Below are positions 35,134 to 43,542 of a stretch of DNA of 64,000 bases, piece after piece. The notes under the pieces were generated by a model. It was not told the origin of the DNA, ran no database searches, and saw nothing but the letters and a program-made list of their open reading frames with translations. Made by a program: the position numbers and the translations under genes. Each line of letters opens with the position of its first letter. Position 1 is the stretch's first letter. The stretch lies in the NCBI GenBank assembly GCA_022647575.1, contig JALCKY010000003.1:311902-375901 (forward strand), in the 5' to 3' direction. Origin of the DNA: Lachnospiraceae bacterium. Lineage in GTDB: Bacteria > Bacillota > Clostridia > Lachnospirales > Lachnospiraceae.

Positions 35134-35436
35134 TTACTTTTCCTCCTTATGCATATTGCGATATTCGCCTACCAGCTGTTTTGCCGCGTCAAAGGTTATC
35201 TCATTCTTCAGGGCAAGGTTTTTGATCAGGGTGATGTAAGGATCTTCCTCTGTCTTCTCTCCGATTTCAATCTTCTGAATGAGCCGGTCAAGCCGGAGCC
35301 TCACGGTCGGATAGGTCACTTTATACTGTTCTGCCATTTCCTTCAGCGATCCGGAGGCAAGAACGAATTTTCGTATAAAGACAAGATCTTCATCATCCAG
35401 ATTTTTCATCCAGAGCGGAATATTTGTTATATCCAT
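35134..35436 (-). CDS. DUF2089 family regulator-like protein
   Basis: 100 residues: IPLWMKNLDDEDLVFIRKFV, then LASGSLKEMAEQYKVTYPTV (about 27-46) and RLRLDRLIQKIE. The second part is an HTH-like helix pair that reads as sigma-70 region 4 or ArsR-like DNA binding. DUF2089 proteins are presumed transcriptional regulators. Upstream is an exceptional 15-bp palindrome (35453-35490), its probable own operator. First gene of the operon DUF2089-membrane protein-EFR1. Confidence 0.8.
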   Translation of the reverse strand: MDITNIPLWMKNLDDEDLVFIRKFVLASGSLKEMAEQYKVTYPTVRLRLDRLIQKIEIGEKTEEDPYITLIKNLALKNEITFDAAKQLVGEYRNMHKEEK

Positions 35437-35452
35437 TTTGCATTCCTTTCTT

Positions 35453-35495
35453 CTTTAATATAGTTAATGTAACATTTAACTATATTAAAGTCAAT
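35453..35495 (-). promoter_or_regulatory. Perfect 15-bp inverted repeat in the DUF2089 promoter
   Basis: CTTTAATATAGTTAA (35453-35467) pairs perfectly with TTAACTATATTAAAG (35476-35490), 8-base spacer. On the reverse strand TTGACT (35495-35490) and, 17 bases on, TACATT could be the promoter, with the dyad spanning it. Likely an autoregulatory operator. Confidence 0.6.
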
Positions 35496-35703
35496 GAACA
35501 ATCTACATTTATTTTTATTTTCCTGATTGATTAATGTCCCGATGTAAATGCGCATGACATTGTCCCGGCAGGTTACGCCGTGAAGAACGAGGGCGATATC
35601 GGAGCCGGTCTTCTCCCGGAACATATCGGCCATCATTTCAGAAGTTTCGAGCACAGTATGATATCACCCGGAAAGTAACCCTGCAATTAGGATAATGATC
35701 CGC
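35496..35703. other. Possible gene remnant upstream of the DUF2089 operon
   Basis: A short reverse-strand frame reads SEMMADMFREKTGSDIALVL, then HGVTCRDNVMRIYIG. It resembles the substrate-binding part of 5'-nucleotidases (FREKTGADIALV type) but has no start signal and soon runs into the DUF2089 promoter, so it looks like a fragment. Identification tentative. Confidence 0.25.
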
Positions 35704-36606
35704 TCAGAACAGATCCAGCGAAGCATTCAGGTATATCTTTTCCCTGACCTGCAGCTGATATTCCGGCCTTGTCATGTAATACAGAAGAAACTCCAGAATC
35801 AGCGCGCTTCCAAGGCTCCGCCCTTCAATCTTGAAGTTGGAAAAGCCCATCGGCATATACACTTTCTGAATATCTTCCGTGCTGATGAACCCCGGATTCT
35901 GCATGGCCTTTGAAAAGACATAGCCTTCACCCGCATCCGGAGAAGTGCACCGGTAATCCGGGCAGTCATCCCCCAGTGCTTTCCTGCTTACATTTTCATA
36001 ACATGCCTTCCGGTCGATGCAGCCGAACCGGCAGCATTCGTTGCAGAGAAATTCCGTTTTGTCTTTTTTTACATCCGGCAGGGAATTCCATTGCTCAAAT
36101 TTTTTGTTCAGACGGAAATCCGGCACCACGAAGCGGAATTCCTCCCGGTCCAGTTCTGCCGACAGCAGTCTCCAGTCGGTAATGACCTTTGTGGTGGAAG
36201 AAACGAAATAAAACCGGGGGTAATGTTCACGGATATATTTAAGAAGCAGGTCCGAATAAAGAATGATTCCGTTCTCAGTCCTGCCGCTGTTCTGAAACAG
36301 GGCACAAAGCTCATTGCATTTTCTGTCCGAAAGATTTTCCGACCGCAGAAGAGAATTGCTGAAAGTCAGCCTTGATGAAACACCGTATTCCCGCATCAGC
36401 GCCGATACTTCTTCGGCATCATTATCTCCGAATCCGATGCGTCCTCCGCCCCACAGGCATTCAGCCGGTGCTCCGTAAATGGACCCGATGTCGCACCAGT
36501 CGTAAAAAAATTCCCTGTGCCCGAAAAACAGGGGCAGGAAAATCTTATACAGATCATAAAATTCAAATAATCCAGGAAGATGAAAATGGGCTGTTCTTTT
36601 CTGCAT
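35704..36606 (-). CDS. U32-peptidase-like Fe-S protein (hypothetical)
   Basis: 300 residues. The TIM-barrel-like N-terminal half (IGFGDNDAEEVSALMREYGV, then LTFSNSLLRSE and YFVSSTTKVITDW) and the C-terminal FSNFKIEGRSLG recall U32-family proteins, where FKIEGR is a hallmark. A Cys cluster (FLCNECCRFGCIDRKACYE, about 188-206) may hold an iron-sulfur centre. U32 relatives act in RNA hydroxylation or anaerobic hydroxylations; this one is unassigned. I chose the ATG at 36606 (AAGGCGG site) over 36627. Transcribed divergently from the MarR regulator. Confidence 0.55.
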   Translation of the reverse strand: MQKRTAHFHLPGLFEFYDLYKIFLPLFFGHREFFYDWCDIGSIYGAPAECLWGGGRIGFGDNDAEEVSALMREYGVSSRLTFSNSLLRSENLSDRKCNELCALFQNSGRTENGIILYSDLLLKYIREHYPRFYFVSSTTKVITDWRLLSAELDREEFRFVVPDFRLNKKFEQWNSLPDVKKDKTEFLCNECCRFGCIDRKACYENVSRKALGDDCPDYRCTSPDAGEGYVFSKAMQNPGFISTEDIQKVYMPMGFSNFKIEGRSLGSALILEFLLYYMTRPEYQLQVREKIYLNASLDLF

Positions 36607-36699
36607 GACGGGCCGCCTTCGATTCATTTTTCCGAAGCTTCATCTATCCGAATTATAGCACACTCAAAGGTTTCTTATCGCAAATAACGGTCAGCATTC

Positions 36700-36747
36700 T
36701 TGACAGAAATCCGGAATCGGACTATTGTTTAAAAGTCCGATTTCGGA
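36700..36747 (+). promoter_or_regulatory. MarR promoter with overlapping operator palindrome
   Basis: TTGACA (36700-36705), 17-base spacer, TATTGT (36723-36728). TCCGGAATCGGACT (36710-36723) and AGTCCGATTTCGGA (36734-36747) form a 14-bp inverted repeat with one mismatch and a 10-base spacer, straddling the -10 box. This is the classic layout of an autorepressed MarR operon. Confidence 0.75.
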
Positions 36748-36776
36748 TTTTGAATCCTGCAGAAGGAGAAACCAAG

Positions 36777-37220
36777 ATGAAGAAAGAGATAACGGATCAG
36801 ATTGCCGAACTTGGCCGCCTGTACAAGGAACAGGACAATATCTATCGAAATGCCGCCGTGCAGGCCGGCGTGTCGGATTCCATGCATTGGATCTTGTATG
36901 TCATATGCGGTTCAAAAGAATCTATAACGCAGAACAAGCTGGCGGACGAATGGTTTTACCCGAAACAGACCATTAATTCCGCAGTTCAGCAGCTTTTGAA
37001 ACTGGGACTGATCGAACTTACCAAAATTCAGGGAAAGCGCAATGAAAAGACCGTTTCGCTCACAGATGAAGGGGAAAAATTCTGCAGAAGATATATCTAT
37101 CCGCTGATCAAAGCCGAAAAAGAAGCATTTCTTCAGCTGAGCGACCGTGAACGTGAATCCTTCCTTCGGATATTCAGACGTCAGAATGACTATATCAGGG
37201 ATCATGTGCAGCAATTATAA
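36777..37220 (+). CDS. MarR-family transcriptional regulator
   Basis: 147 residues from the ATG at 36777 (GAAGGAG 8 bases upstream; the in-frame ATG at 36750 precedes the site). Winged helix: ITQNKLADEWFYPKQTINSA (about 52-71), then VQQLLKLGLIELTKIQGKRN and the wing EKTVSLTDEGEKF. Dimerisation helices flank it. Likely repressor of itself and of the MATE pump that starts 20 bases after its stop. The operator at 36710-36747 overlaps its promoter. Confidence 0.9.
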   Translation: MKKEITDQIAELGRLYKEQDNIYRNAAVQAGVSDSMHWILYVICGSKESITQNKLADEWFYPKQTINSAVQQLLKLGLIELTKIQGKRNEKTVSLTDEGEKFCRRYIYPLIKAEKEAFLQLSDRERESFLRIFRRQNDYIRDHVQQL

Positions 37221-37240
37221 AACGATGCCAAAAGGTTGTC

Positions 37241-38569
37241 ATGAAAATAAAACTTTCCGACCATTTTACCTATAAAAAACTTTTGAAGTTTACTCTGCCG
37301 TCTGTCATGATGATGGTATTTACATCCATCTACGGCGTTGTGGACGGCTACTTTGTATCCAACTTTGCAGGAAAAACACCATTTGCCGCCATGAATCTGA
37401 TCATGCCTTTTCTGATGATACTCGGAGGCATGGGTTTTATGCTCGGGAGCGGCGGCAGTGCTCTCGTAGCCGCCATGCTCGGCAAGAAAAAAGAAAAACT
37501 TGCAAATCAGTATTTTTCCATGGTCATAGAATTTACGATTATTCTCGGTTTGATACTCACGGTATTCAGCCAGCTTTTCCTGAGAAGTATCGCACTTGCT
37601 TTCGGCGCTTCCGCCCAGATGCTTCCTTATTGCCTTGAGTACGGAAGAATCTGGCTGGCGTTCATTACAGCCTTTATGCTGCAGAATCTTTTCCAAAGTC
37701 TTCTGATCACGGCGGGGAAACCTCAGATGGGCTTCTTTGTCACTGTGGGCGCCGGCGTTGCCAATATGTTCCTGGATTATTTTTTTGTGGGTATATTAAA
37801 GTACGGAGTAGGCGGAGCTGCCGCTGCCACTGTGATCAGCCAGTGCGTGGGAGCTTTCGTGCCTCTTATCTATTTCATTTTTTCAAAGAACAGCATTTTG
37901 ACTTTCAAGCCGGTCAGACCGGAAATGAAGCCGATTCTGAAAATCTGCGGCAATGGCTCCTCTGAAATGATGAGCAACATTTCATCTTCCGTCGTAAGTA
38001 TTGTTTACAACAGCCAGCTCCTGAAGTATGCAGGCGAAAACGGAGTTGCCGCTTACGGCGTAATGATGTATGTGAATTTCATTTATATCGCTGTTTTTGT
38101 CGGATATTCAGTCGGAGCAGCACCGGTTGTAAGCTACCATTACGGAGCGGGAAATACGGCAGAACTTAAAAACATGCGCAGGAAAAGCACTTTCCTGATG
38201 TTTGCCGGAGGTGCTGCCATGTCGCTGCTGGCTCAGTTTTTAGCCCATCCGCTTGCCGTACTTTACGTTGGCTATGATGCTGAACTTATGCAGATGACAG
38301 AAAAGGCATTTCATATATTTGCATTTGCCTTTATTTTAAGCGGTATAAATATCTATACATCATCATTCTTTACAGCGCTGAATAACGGAGCTGTATCGGC
38401 TGCGATTTCATTTCTGCGCACACTGGTATTTGAGCTGCTGTCCGTACTGCTGCTTCCGATTCTACTCGGGACAGATGGAATCTGGGGATCTGTCGGTGTT
38501 GCCGAGGTCATGGCCTTTATCATTTCCATGATATTTCTTGTCAAAAACAAGGCGAAATATAATTACTGA
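37241..38569 (+). CDS. MATE-family multidrug/metabolite efflux protein
   Basis: 442 residues with 12 predicted membrane helices. MATE features: FTLPSVMMMVFTSIYGVVDG (about 15-34) and the second-half counterpart SEMMSNISSSVVSIVYNSQL (about 244-263), plus ASAQMLPYCLEYGRIW. It exports cationic drugs or metabolites using Na+ or H+. It is cotranscribed with the MarR regulator, so its expression is probably ligand-induced. The ribosome binding site is weak (AAAAGG). Confidence 0.93.
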   Translation: MKIKLSDHFTYKKLLKFTLPSVMMMVFTSIYGVVDGYFVSNFAGKTPFAAMNLIMPFLMILGGMGFMLGSGGSALVAAMLGKKKEKLANQYFSMVIEFTIILGLILTVFSQLFLRSIALAFGASAQMLPYCLEYGRIWLAFITAFMLQNLFQSLLITAGKPQMGFFVTVGAGVANMFLDYFFVGILKYGVGGAAAATVISQCVGAFVPLIYFIFSKNSILTFKPVRPEMKPILKICGNGSSEMMSNISSSVVSIVYNSQLLKYAGENGVAAYGVMMYVNFIYIAVFVGYSVGAAPVVSYHYGAGNTAELKNMRRKSTFLMFAGGAAMSLLAQFLAHPLAVLYVGYDAELMQMTEKAFHIFAFAFILSGINIYTSSFFTALNNGAVSAAISFLRTLVFELLSVLLLPILLGTDGIWGSVGVAEVMAFIISMIFLVKNKAKYNY

Positions 38570-38581
38570 CCATTCAGGCAT

Positions 38582-38631
38582 AAAAAAAGAGCCTGTCCGG
38601 ATTCCGGTTTTCAGAATCCCGAACAGGCTCT
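38582..38631 (-). terminator. Terminator of the carbohydrate-binding lipoprotein operon
   Basis: AGAGCCTGT(T/C)CGG and matching arm form a 16-bp stem with one mismatch; on the reverse strand seven T follow. It lies between convergent genes and may also slow the MATE transcript. Confidence 0.85.
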
Positions 38632-38638
38632 CTCTGTC

Positions 38639-40867
38639 TCAGCTGCGTCCCATATGTCCGCCGCCCATGCCTCCGTTCGTGCCTCCGCCCATCGTACCGG
38701 CGGTTGTCGCATTCCCGCTGTCGTCGACCGTTGTAACGGTTCCCGAAAGAGTGACTGTGCAGAGCTGCGTATCATTGGAATAAACGGTATAGGTTTCTCC
38801 TTCTTTCAGGTTATCCCCTGCATAGACGAAGCTGTCATACTGTTTGGCTGCCGTCTGGGTGAAAACAGTATTTCCGGAAGAATCCTTGACGGTGATGACG
38901 GTTCCCGCTTCCTGCGATGAGGAGTAAACCACCGTCAGGCACTTCACGGTCGAATCATCGGAAACTGCCTGCAGCATTCCGGAGGATCCGATTGCCAGGA
39001 CCGAGCCGCCTGTCATCTTGTATTCCGTGCCATAGTCCAGTGCTCCGTTTCCGTCGTCCGTCGGTCCGTCCACGACGATATCTCCGCCTGTCTGCGTAAT
39101 GGTACTGTTGGCATCGAGTCCGTCGCCTCCGGCATTCACGTAAATCGTGCCTCCGTTAATCACCAGGTATCCGGTTGAATCACTTTGCATGCCGCCCGCC
39201 ATGCCGCCGCCCATAGTTTTGGTCTGTGCAGACGTGCTGCTGCCGGATGTGTCTGCCGTGCTGTCTGTCGTTCCGGCTGCCGTGCTGTCCGTCGTTCCGG
39301 CTGCCGTGCTGTCCGTTGATGCATCGCCGCCGGCTGCGTTGATACCGTCGTCAGAAGCCGTCGCGGAAATATTGCCGCCGTTGATCGTGATCAGTGCGCT
39401 CTCCAGCCCTTCATAACTCTTGGCTACGGTAATGTCGCCGTCGTTGACTGTCAGGGTTTCATCTGCATGAATTCCGTCGTCACCGGAGCTGATGCTGAAA
39501 GTGCCGCCATTGATGACGATGGCATAATTGCTGTGGATGGAATCGTCCACGGTGTCCATTGTAAAGGACCCGCCGTCAATCGTAATGGTTCCGTTTGCCT
39601 TGATGCCTTTTCCTGCTGCCGCTGCGGTATCCGTATCCGTGTCGGTATCTTCCGTGCCGGAGGCGGCTGCTGACGAAGATGTTCCGGCTGCTGTTTCAAG
39701 CAGCGCTGAACTCTGCGTATCCGTCGTGCTTCCCGAATCTGCCTGGGAAGACTGGTTCATCTGCGGTCCCGGGCCGCCGGCGAAGGTTCCTGTTCCGAAG
39801 CCGCCCTGCGAATTATTTCCGCCCTGCGAGCTGCCGCTGTTCTGCGAGCTGCCGCTTCCGGACGTATCTCCGGTACCCGGCGTTGTTCCGCCGTCCGGCT
39901 TGTTTCCTCCGAAGGAGCCTCCGCCCATCTGATCGGTATGTCCGGATGCATTGGCGGACCCGCCGCCGGTCGTGATGTCATATGTCCCGTCCGCAATATA
40001 GATGCCTGTTTCTGCCTGGAACGCCTCGTCGCCCGAAGCGATCGTAAAGGTCCCGTTTTCAATATAGGTATATCCGAGCGTCGTGTCCTCATCATTTGTC
40101 GACTTGAATGCATCGCCGCCGCAGGTCACGCTGAACGTACCGTCCTTGATCTCCAGCCGGTCTTTTCCGATGAAGCCGTCGTCTGCGGCCGTCACCGTGT
40201 ATGTCCCGCTGACGATCCGGAGATCGTCCTTGCTGCAGACTGCATCCTTATAATTTGCATTGACCGTCAGGCTGCCGTCGCCGTTGAATACCAGATCAGT
40301 CTTGCTGTAAATAACCGCTGTCTGGTCTTCATCCGCATAACTCGTTCCGTCGGTCAGCGTATTTTCCGTTCCCTTCTCCAGGGAAATGACCAGCTTGTCG
40401 GCTGTCACCGAGCTGATGACCGGCCCATCCGAATTCGTGATCGTGACGCCGTTCAGGACGATGCGTACCTTTGAAGTATCCGTTGCCTTAACGGTAATGG
40501 AGCCTTCATCGATCGTTCCGGAAAATACATAAGTCCCGGGCTGCGTAATCGTCACATCGCATCCGCTGTACGTGACGCCCGTACCGCTTACGGAAACGGA
40601 GCTTCCGTTGCCGGCAATCGAAGTATAGGTTCCGGACGACCAGTCCGTATACTCATCGCTGTCCTTGAAGTTCGACATATCGGAGGTCACTTCCAGCGTG
40701 GACACCGATCCCGTTTCATCGCCGTCCGCGGCAATCGTCGTGCCGGAGACCGTCGAAGAAGTGCTTGCCGATGAAGCATTTCCCGCCGTTCCCGTACAGG
40801 CGGTCATCAGGATCATCGACGCCGTCAGCGTTCCCGCCATAAGGACCCTTCCGTATTTTTTTATCAT
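38639..40867 (-). CDS. Carbohydrate-binding domain lipoprotein
   Basis: 742 residues. Lipoprotein signal peptide with lipobox LMTAC (Cys24). It has repeated parallel-beta segments of the type NGTFTIASGDEAFQAETGIY, DGTYDITTGGG and GGTFSISSGDDGIHADETLT, in which a turn with GDD/GDE recurs, arguing for a right-handed beta-helix that may bind carbohydrate or calcium. Central low-complexity linkers are rich in Gly, Ser and Thr (about 330-420 and 545-580), including a SDSTAAGT-type tandem repeat. It is encoded with DUF4956 and a VTC-type polymerase, an association seen with CotH-like systems. Extracytoplasmic. Confidence 0.8.
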   Translation of the reverse strand: MIKKYGRVLMAGTLTASMILMTACTGTAGNASSASTSSTVSGTTIAADGDETGSVSTLEVTSDMSNFKDSDEYTDWSSGTYTSIAGNGSSVSVSGTGVTYSGCDVTITQPGTYVFSGTIDEGSITVKATDTSKVRIVLNGVTITNSDGPVISSVTADKLVISLEKGTENTLTDGTSYADEDQTAVIYSKTDLVFNGDGSLTVNANYKDAVCSKDDLRIVSGTYTVTAADDGFIGKDRLEIKDGTFSVTCGGDAFKSTNDEDTTLGYTYIENGTFTIASGDEAFQAETGIYIADGTYDITTGGGSANASGHTDQMGGGSFGGNKPDGGTTPGTGDTSGSGSSQNSGSSQGGNNSQGGFGTGTFAGGPGPQMNQSSQADSGSTTDTQSSALLETAAGTSSSAAASGTEDTDTDTDTAAAAGKGIKANGTITIDGGSFTMDTVDDSIHSNYAIVINGGTFSISSGDDGIHADETLTVNDGDITVAKSYEGLESALITINGGNISATASDDGINAAGGDASTDSTAAGTTDSTAAGTTDSTADTSGSSTSAQTKTMGGGMAGGMQSDSTGYLVINGGTIYVNAGGDGLDANSTITQTGGDIVVDGPTDDGNGALDYGTEYKMTGGSVLAIGSSGMLQAVSDDSTVKCLTVVYSSSQEAGTVITVKDSSGNTVFTQTAAKQYDSFVYAGDNLKEGETYTVYSNDTQLCTVTLSGTVTTVDDSGNATTAGTMGGGTNGGMGGGHMGRS

Positions 40868-40908
40868 GGTCTGACTCCTTTGATTTCTTTATGACTCCAG
40901 GCTGTCTT

Positions 40909-41586
40909 TTAAAGCTCCAGACTGTTTTCGGATATCCTTGAGCAGGAAATGGAAAGATTGCCGTTCCTTGTGCGGATCTCATCGATCATCGCTTTTTCCA
41001 GCTGCGGATTCTTCAGGGCAATGCTGTAGTCCAGTTCATACATGCTGCCCAGATTCACGGTCTTTGCCTTGTCGAGTTTTGCCGTTGAGGTGTATTTTTC
41101 GAAAATGTCATTGAAAAGCCCCGTATAGTCCAGGTTCTCCGGAATCGTGATCTTCAGGTGCTTCTCTCCGTCGTTCTTCTCGCCGAATTTTGTCTTGTTG
41201 AGAATCACGAAGATGAGGGAAATGACGACAGTGATGATCGCTGCGAATAAGATCTGACCCATCCCGCAGGCAAGGCCGACGGCCATGGCGAAGAAGATTC
41301 CGGTAATTTCCTTGGAAGTTCCCGGCACGGAACGGAAACGGACGAGACTGAAGGTCCCGAGTACGGCAACCGCTGTTCCGAGGCTTCCGCTCGTCATCAG
41401 GATGACGGCCATGACCAGAACCGGCAGGAGCGCCATGGTGACGACGAAATTCTTGGTGTATTTCTCCGAACTGTACATATAGACGAGAGAAATGATGATT
41501 CCCAGTACCAGCGCTGCTCCGATGCAGTACGCTGCGCTTGTGAGGGACAAGGTCCCTGAAGCGGTATCTAGAATACTTGTGAACAT
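40909..41586 (-). CDS. DUF4956 family membrane protein
   Basis: 225 residues with three or four membrane helices in the first half (AAYCIGAALVLGIIISLVYM, then VVTMALLPVLVMAVILMTSG) and the conserved loop FSLVRFRSVPGTSKEI (about 79-94). The C-terminal about 90 residues form a soluble ferredoxin-like domain. DUF4956 genes recur beside VTC-like polyphosphate polymerases; a role in transport or localisation of an anionic polymer is inference. Its start overlaps the VTC gene by 19 bases. Confidence 0.85.
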   Translation of the reverse strand: MFTSILDTASGTLSLTSAAYCIGAALVLGIIISLVYMYSSEKYTKNFVVTMALLPVLVMAVILMTSGSLGTAVAVLGTFSLVRFRSVPGTSKEITGIFFAMAVGLACGMGQILFAAIITVVISLIFVILNKTKFGEKNDGEKHLKITIPENLDYTGLFNDIFEKYTSTAKLDKAKTVNLGSMYELDYSIALKNPQLEKAMIDEIRTRNGNLSISCSRISENSLEL

Positions 41587-42374
41587 ACAGCACGCCCCCT
41601 TTCACTGTGCGGTTCCGTAAAAACTTTTTCCATTGCCTTCTTTTCAAATCCCTGTGCGGCGAAAAGATTTCCCGTCATGGACGGTTCATGCGTGATGCTG
41701 TAGATCTTTCCGTATTTGGAAAATGAAACCGGGAAAATCTCATATTCGGAAAACAGTCTGGCAAGCCAGATTGGCATCGCGTGTCCCACCTTGATTTCCA
41801 GCAGATAGTCTCCGTCCGGATCGATCAGCTTTCCGTAATCGCCGTGTTCCAGATAAAGATCCTTTTCGCGGAAACGGATATTCCGGTCGATCGTCATCCT
41901 CATTTCCGGATCTTCCTTTCCGAAAAAGGCTTCCCGGTCGTAGCACAGGACCATGGCCGGCACCGGTCTGTAGAAGTCCAGGAAGTATTTGATCTCCCGG
42001 TTGATCTGCGTGTCGTCCCCGGCTTCCGCTCCCTCGTTCAGGAATGCTTCCGCATCCCGGAGAGTCATATCCGTGCGGCGCTTATAAACGATTCCGTCGT
42101 ATTTCTTCTTCAGCTCGATAAATACGCGGGAGTCTTTGTCCGGAACACCGTAGCTGCGGAGACGGAGCTTTTCCTTGTATCTCGGTTTTTCCAGCGAGCG
42201 GCTGACCAGGTCGTAATGTTCCGTGTCGTAGTAAATGTTGCAGATGGTCGAAAGCCCATATTCATCCAGCTGCATGTAGCCTTCCATTTCTCTGCGGAAC
42301 GCTTCGTATTTCATTTTCGGAATCATGTATTTGGCTTCGATTCTCTGAAAAACAAAATTGGTTTTATCGGACAT
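41568..42374 (-). CDS. VTC-type polyphosphate polymerase domain protein
   Basis: 268 residues of the TTM (triphosphate tunnel metalloenzyme) fold: RIEAKYMIPKMKYEAFRREM, ICNIYYDTEHYDLVSRSLEK, basic KEKLRLRSYG, FIELKKKYDGIVYKRR, RYD-type CYDREAF and LLEIKVGHAMPIWL. The alternating Lys/Arg/Glu residues lining the tunnel are present, as expected for a polyphosphate polymerase. First gene of the operon with DUF4956 and the secreted carbohydrate-binding protein, consistent with making or exporting a surface polymer. Confidence 0.85.
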   Translation of the reverse strand: MSDKTNFVFQRIEAKYMIPKMKYEAFRREMEGYMQLDEYGLSTICNIYYDTEHYDLVSRSLEKPRYKEKLRLRSYGVPDKDSRVFIELKKKYDGIVYKRRTDMTLRDAEAFLNEGAEAGDDTQINREIKYFLDFYRPVPAMVLCYDREAFFGKEDPEMRMTIDRNIRFREKDLYLEHGDYGKLIDPDGDYLLEIKVGHAMPIWLARLFSEYEIFPVSFSKYGKIYSITHEPSMTGNLFAAQGFEKKAMEKVFTEPHSERGRAVCSQVF

Positions 42375-42440
42375 ATCGCTCGCCTTCCTTTCCCTGCAGA
42401 TTCGGTATTTCCCTGTTTGAATGTAAAATCATTGTAAAAA

Positions 42441-42487
42441 AAATTTGTGTTTTCAAAACGCTCAAACTGTGAGAAATTTGTGTTTTC
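42441..42487. repeat. Direct repeat AAATTTGTGTTTTC in a divergent promoter
   Basis: The 14-mer occurs at 42441-42454 and 42474-42487 (33-bp period, about three helical turns) between the VTC operon and the HAD gene. It could be a regulator site; no regulator is suggested by the context. Confidence 0.5.
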
Positions 42488-42611
42488 GGAAACCGCCGTA
42501 CACCCCGGTCAGAAGGTAAAAAGAATCACTGCAGGGAGTGCCGTTTGAATCTGTTCATTTGCCTCGGAAGAGGCTATAATTTTCTTCATGAAACGGGAAA
42601 GGAACGAAAAC

Positions 42612-43430
42612 ATGTCAGATAAAAAGCAGATTCTCTTTCTGGATCTGGACGATACACTCTTGACGACAGACAAGAAAATCACTCCGGGAAATAAGGCAGC
42701 CATCGCCGCCGCCCTGAAAGCAGGCCGCAAAATCGTGATCTGCACGGGACGGCCTCTCTGCGGCACAGGTCATATCATCGAAGAACTGAATCTTCAGCAG
42801 GACGGCTGCTACGCCATTTCCTTCAACGGCGCGCAGATCACGGACTGCTTCCGGAACCGGACCATCAAAATTGATACGCTGCCGATGGACCATGTCCGCT
42901 ATCTTTTTGCCGAAGCAGACAAAGAAAAGATTCATGCGCAGACTTACGATTCGCATTATCTGCTCTGCCGCAGTAAAGACGAGGAAACGGTCTATTATGC
43001 AGCCCGTACGCTGGCGCCGCTGAAGCTGATTCCGGAACTGCCGGACGGCATGACGGAAGAGCCGGCGAAAATGCTTCTCGCCGACCTGCACAGTCATCAG
43101 AAACTGGAAGACTTCCGGGCCCGCCATGCCGAATGGGCACGCGGAAAAGTCTCGCTTGTCTTTTCAAGCGAGTTCTATCTGGAAATAGTGAAAGAGGGGG
43201 TTTCAAAAGGTTCCGCAATCCGGTATCTGTGCGATTATCTGCAGATTCCGGCCAGTGAAACGGTCGGCGCAGGCGATTCGGAAAATGACATCGCCATGCT
43301 GAAGGCCTGTTCGACAGGCTGTGCCATGGCCAACGCAACGGAAGCCTGCAAAGCTGCAGCGGATTACGTCACGAAGCTGGACTGCAACCACGACGGAACG
43401 GCGGAAATCATCGAAAAATTCCTGCTGTAG
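42612..43430 (+). CDS. Cof-type HAD-superfamily phosphatase
   Basis: 272 residues from the ATG at 42612 (GGAAAGGA upstream; an earlier in-frame ATG lacks a site). Motif I LDLDDTLLT (about 9-17), motif II CTGRP (about 50-54), Lys in VKEGVSKGSAIRYLCDYL, motif III/IV GAGDSENDIAML (about 219-230). The C2-type cap between motifs II and III places it in the Cof/YbiV branch that dephosphorylates sugar phosphates and cofactors. Monocistronic. Confidence 0.92.
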   Translation: MSDKKQILFLDLDDTLLTTDKKITPGNKAAIAAALKAGRKIVICTGRPLCGTGHIIEELNLQQDGCYAISFNGAQITDCFRNRTIKIDTLPMDHVRYLFAEADKEKIHAQTYDSHYLLCRSKDEETVYYAARTLAPLKLIPELPDGMTEEPAKMLLADLHSHQKLEDFRARHAEWARGKVSLVFSSEFYLEIVKEGVSKGSAIRYLCDYLQIPASETVGAGDSENDIAMLKACSTGCAMANATEACKAAADYVTKLDCNHDGTAEIIEKFLL

Positions 43431-43516
43431 ACGGGTCGTTTGCGGAAACCGGCGACGCAGATTCCGGAATCTGCTTCCTGCAGCATGTCAGCGGGACATG
43501 TCAGCCGGTAATCATG

Positions 43517-43533
43517 AAAAAGGGGCATCTGCC
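43517..43533 (-). terminator. Short terminator of the DnaJ-domain gene
   Basis: On the reverse strand GGGC-AGAT-GCCC followed by TTTTT, 10 bases after the stop. The stem is short but GC-only. Confidence 0.5.
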
Positions 43534-43542
43534 CGGCAGTTT

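Noticed and set aside
42412-42611. Upstream extension of the HAD gene to the first in-frame ATG at 42588
   Set aside because: The start at 42612 has the ribosome binding site; the extension adds only a charged octapeptide.
43458-43475. Perfect palindrome GCAGATTCCGGAATCTGC in the HAD/DnaJ gap as terminator
   Set aside because: No T run on either side and no loop; it may be chance or a weak site.
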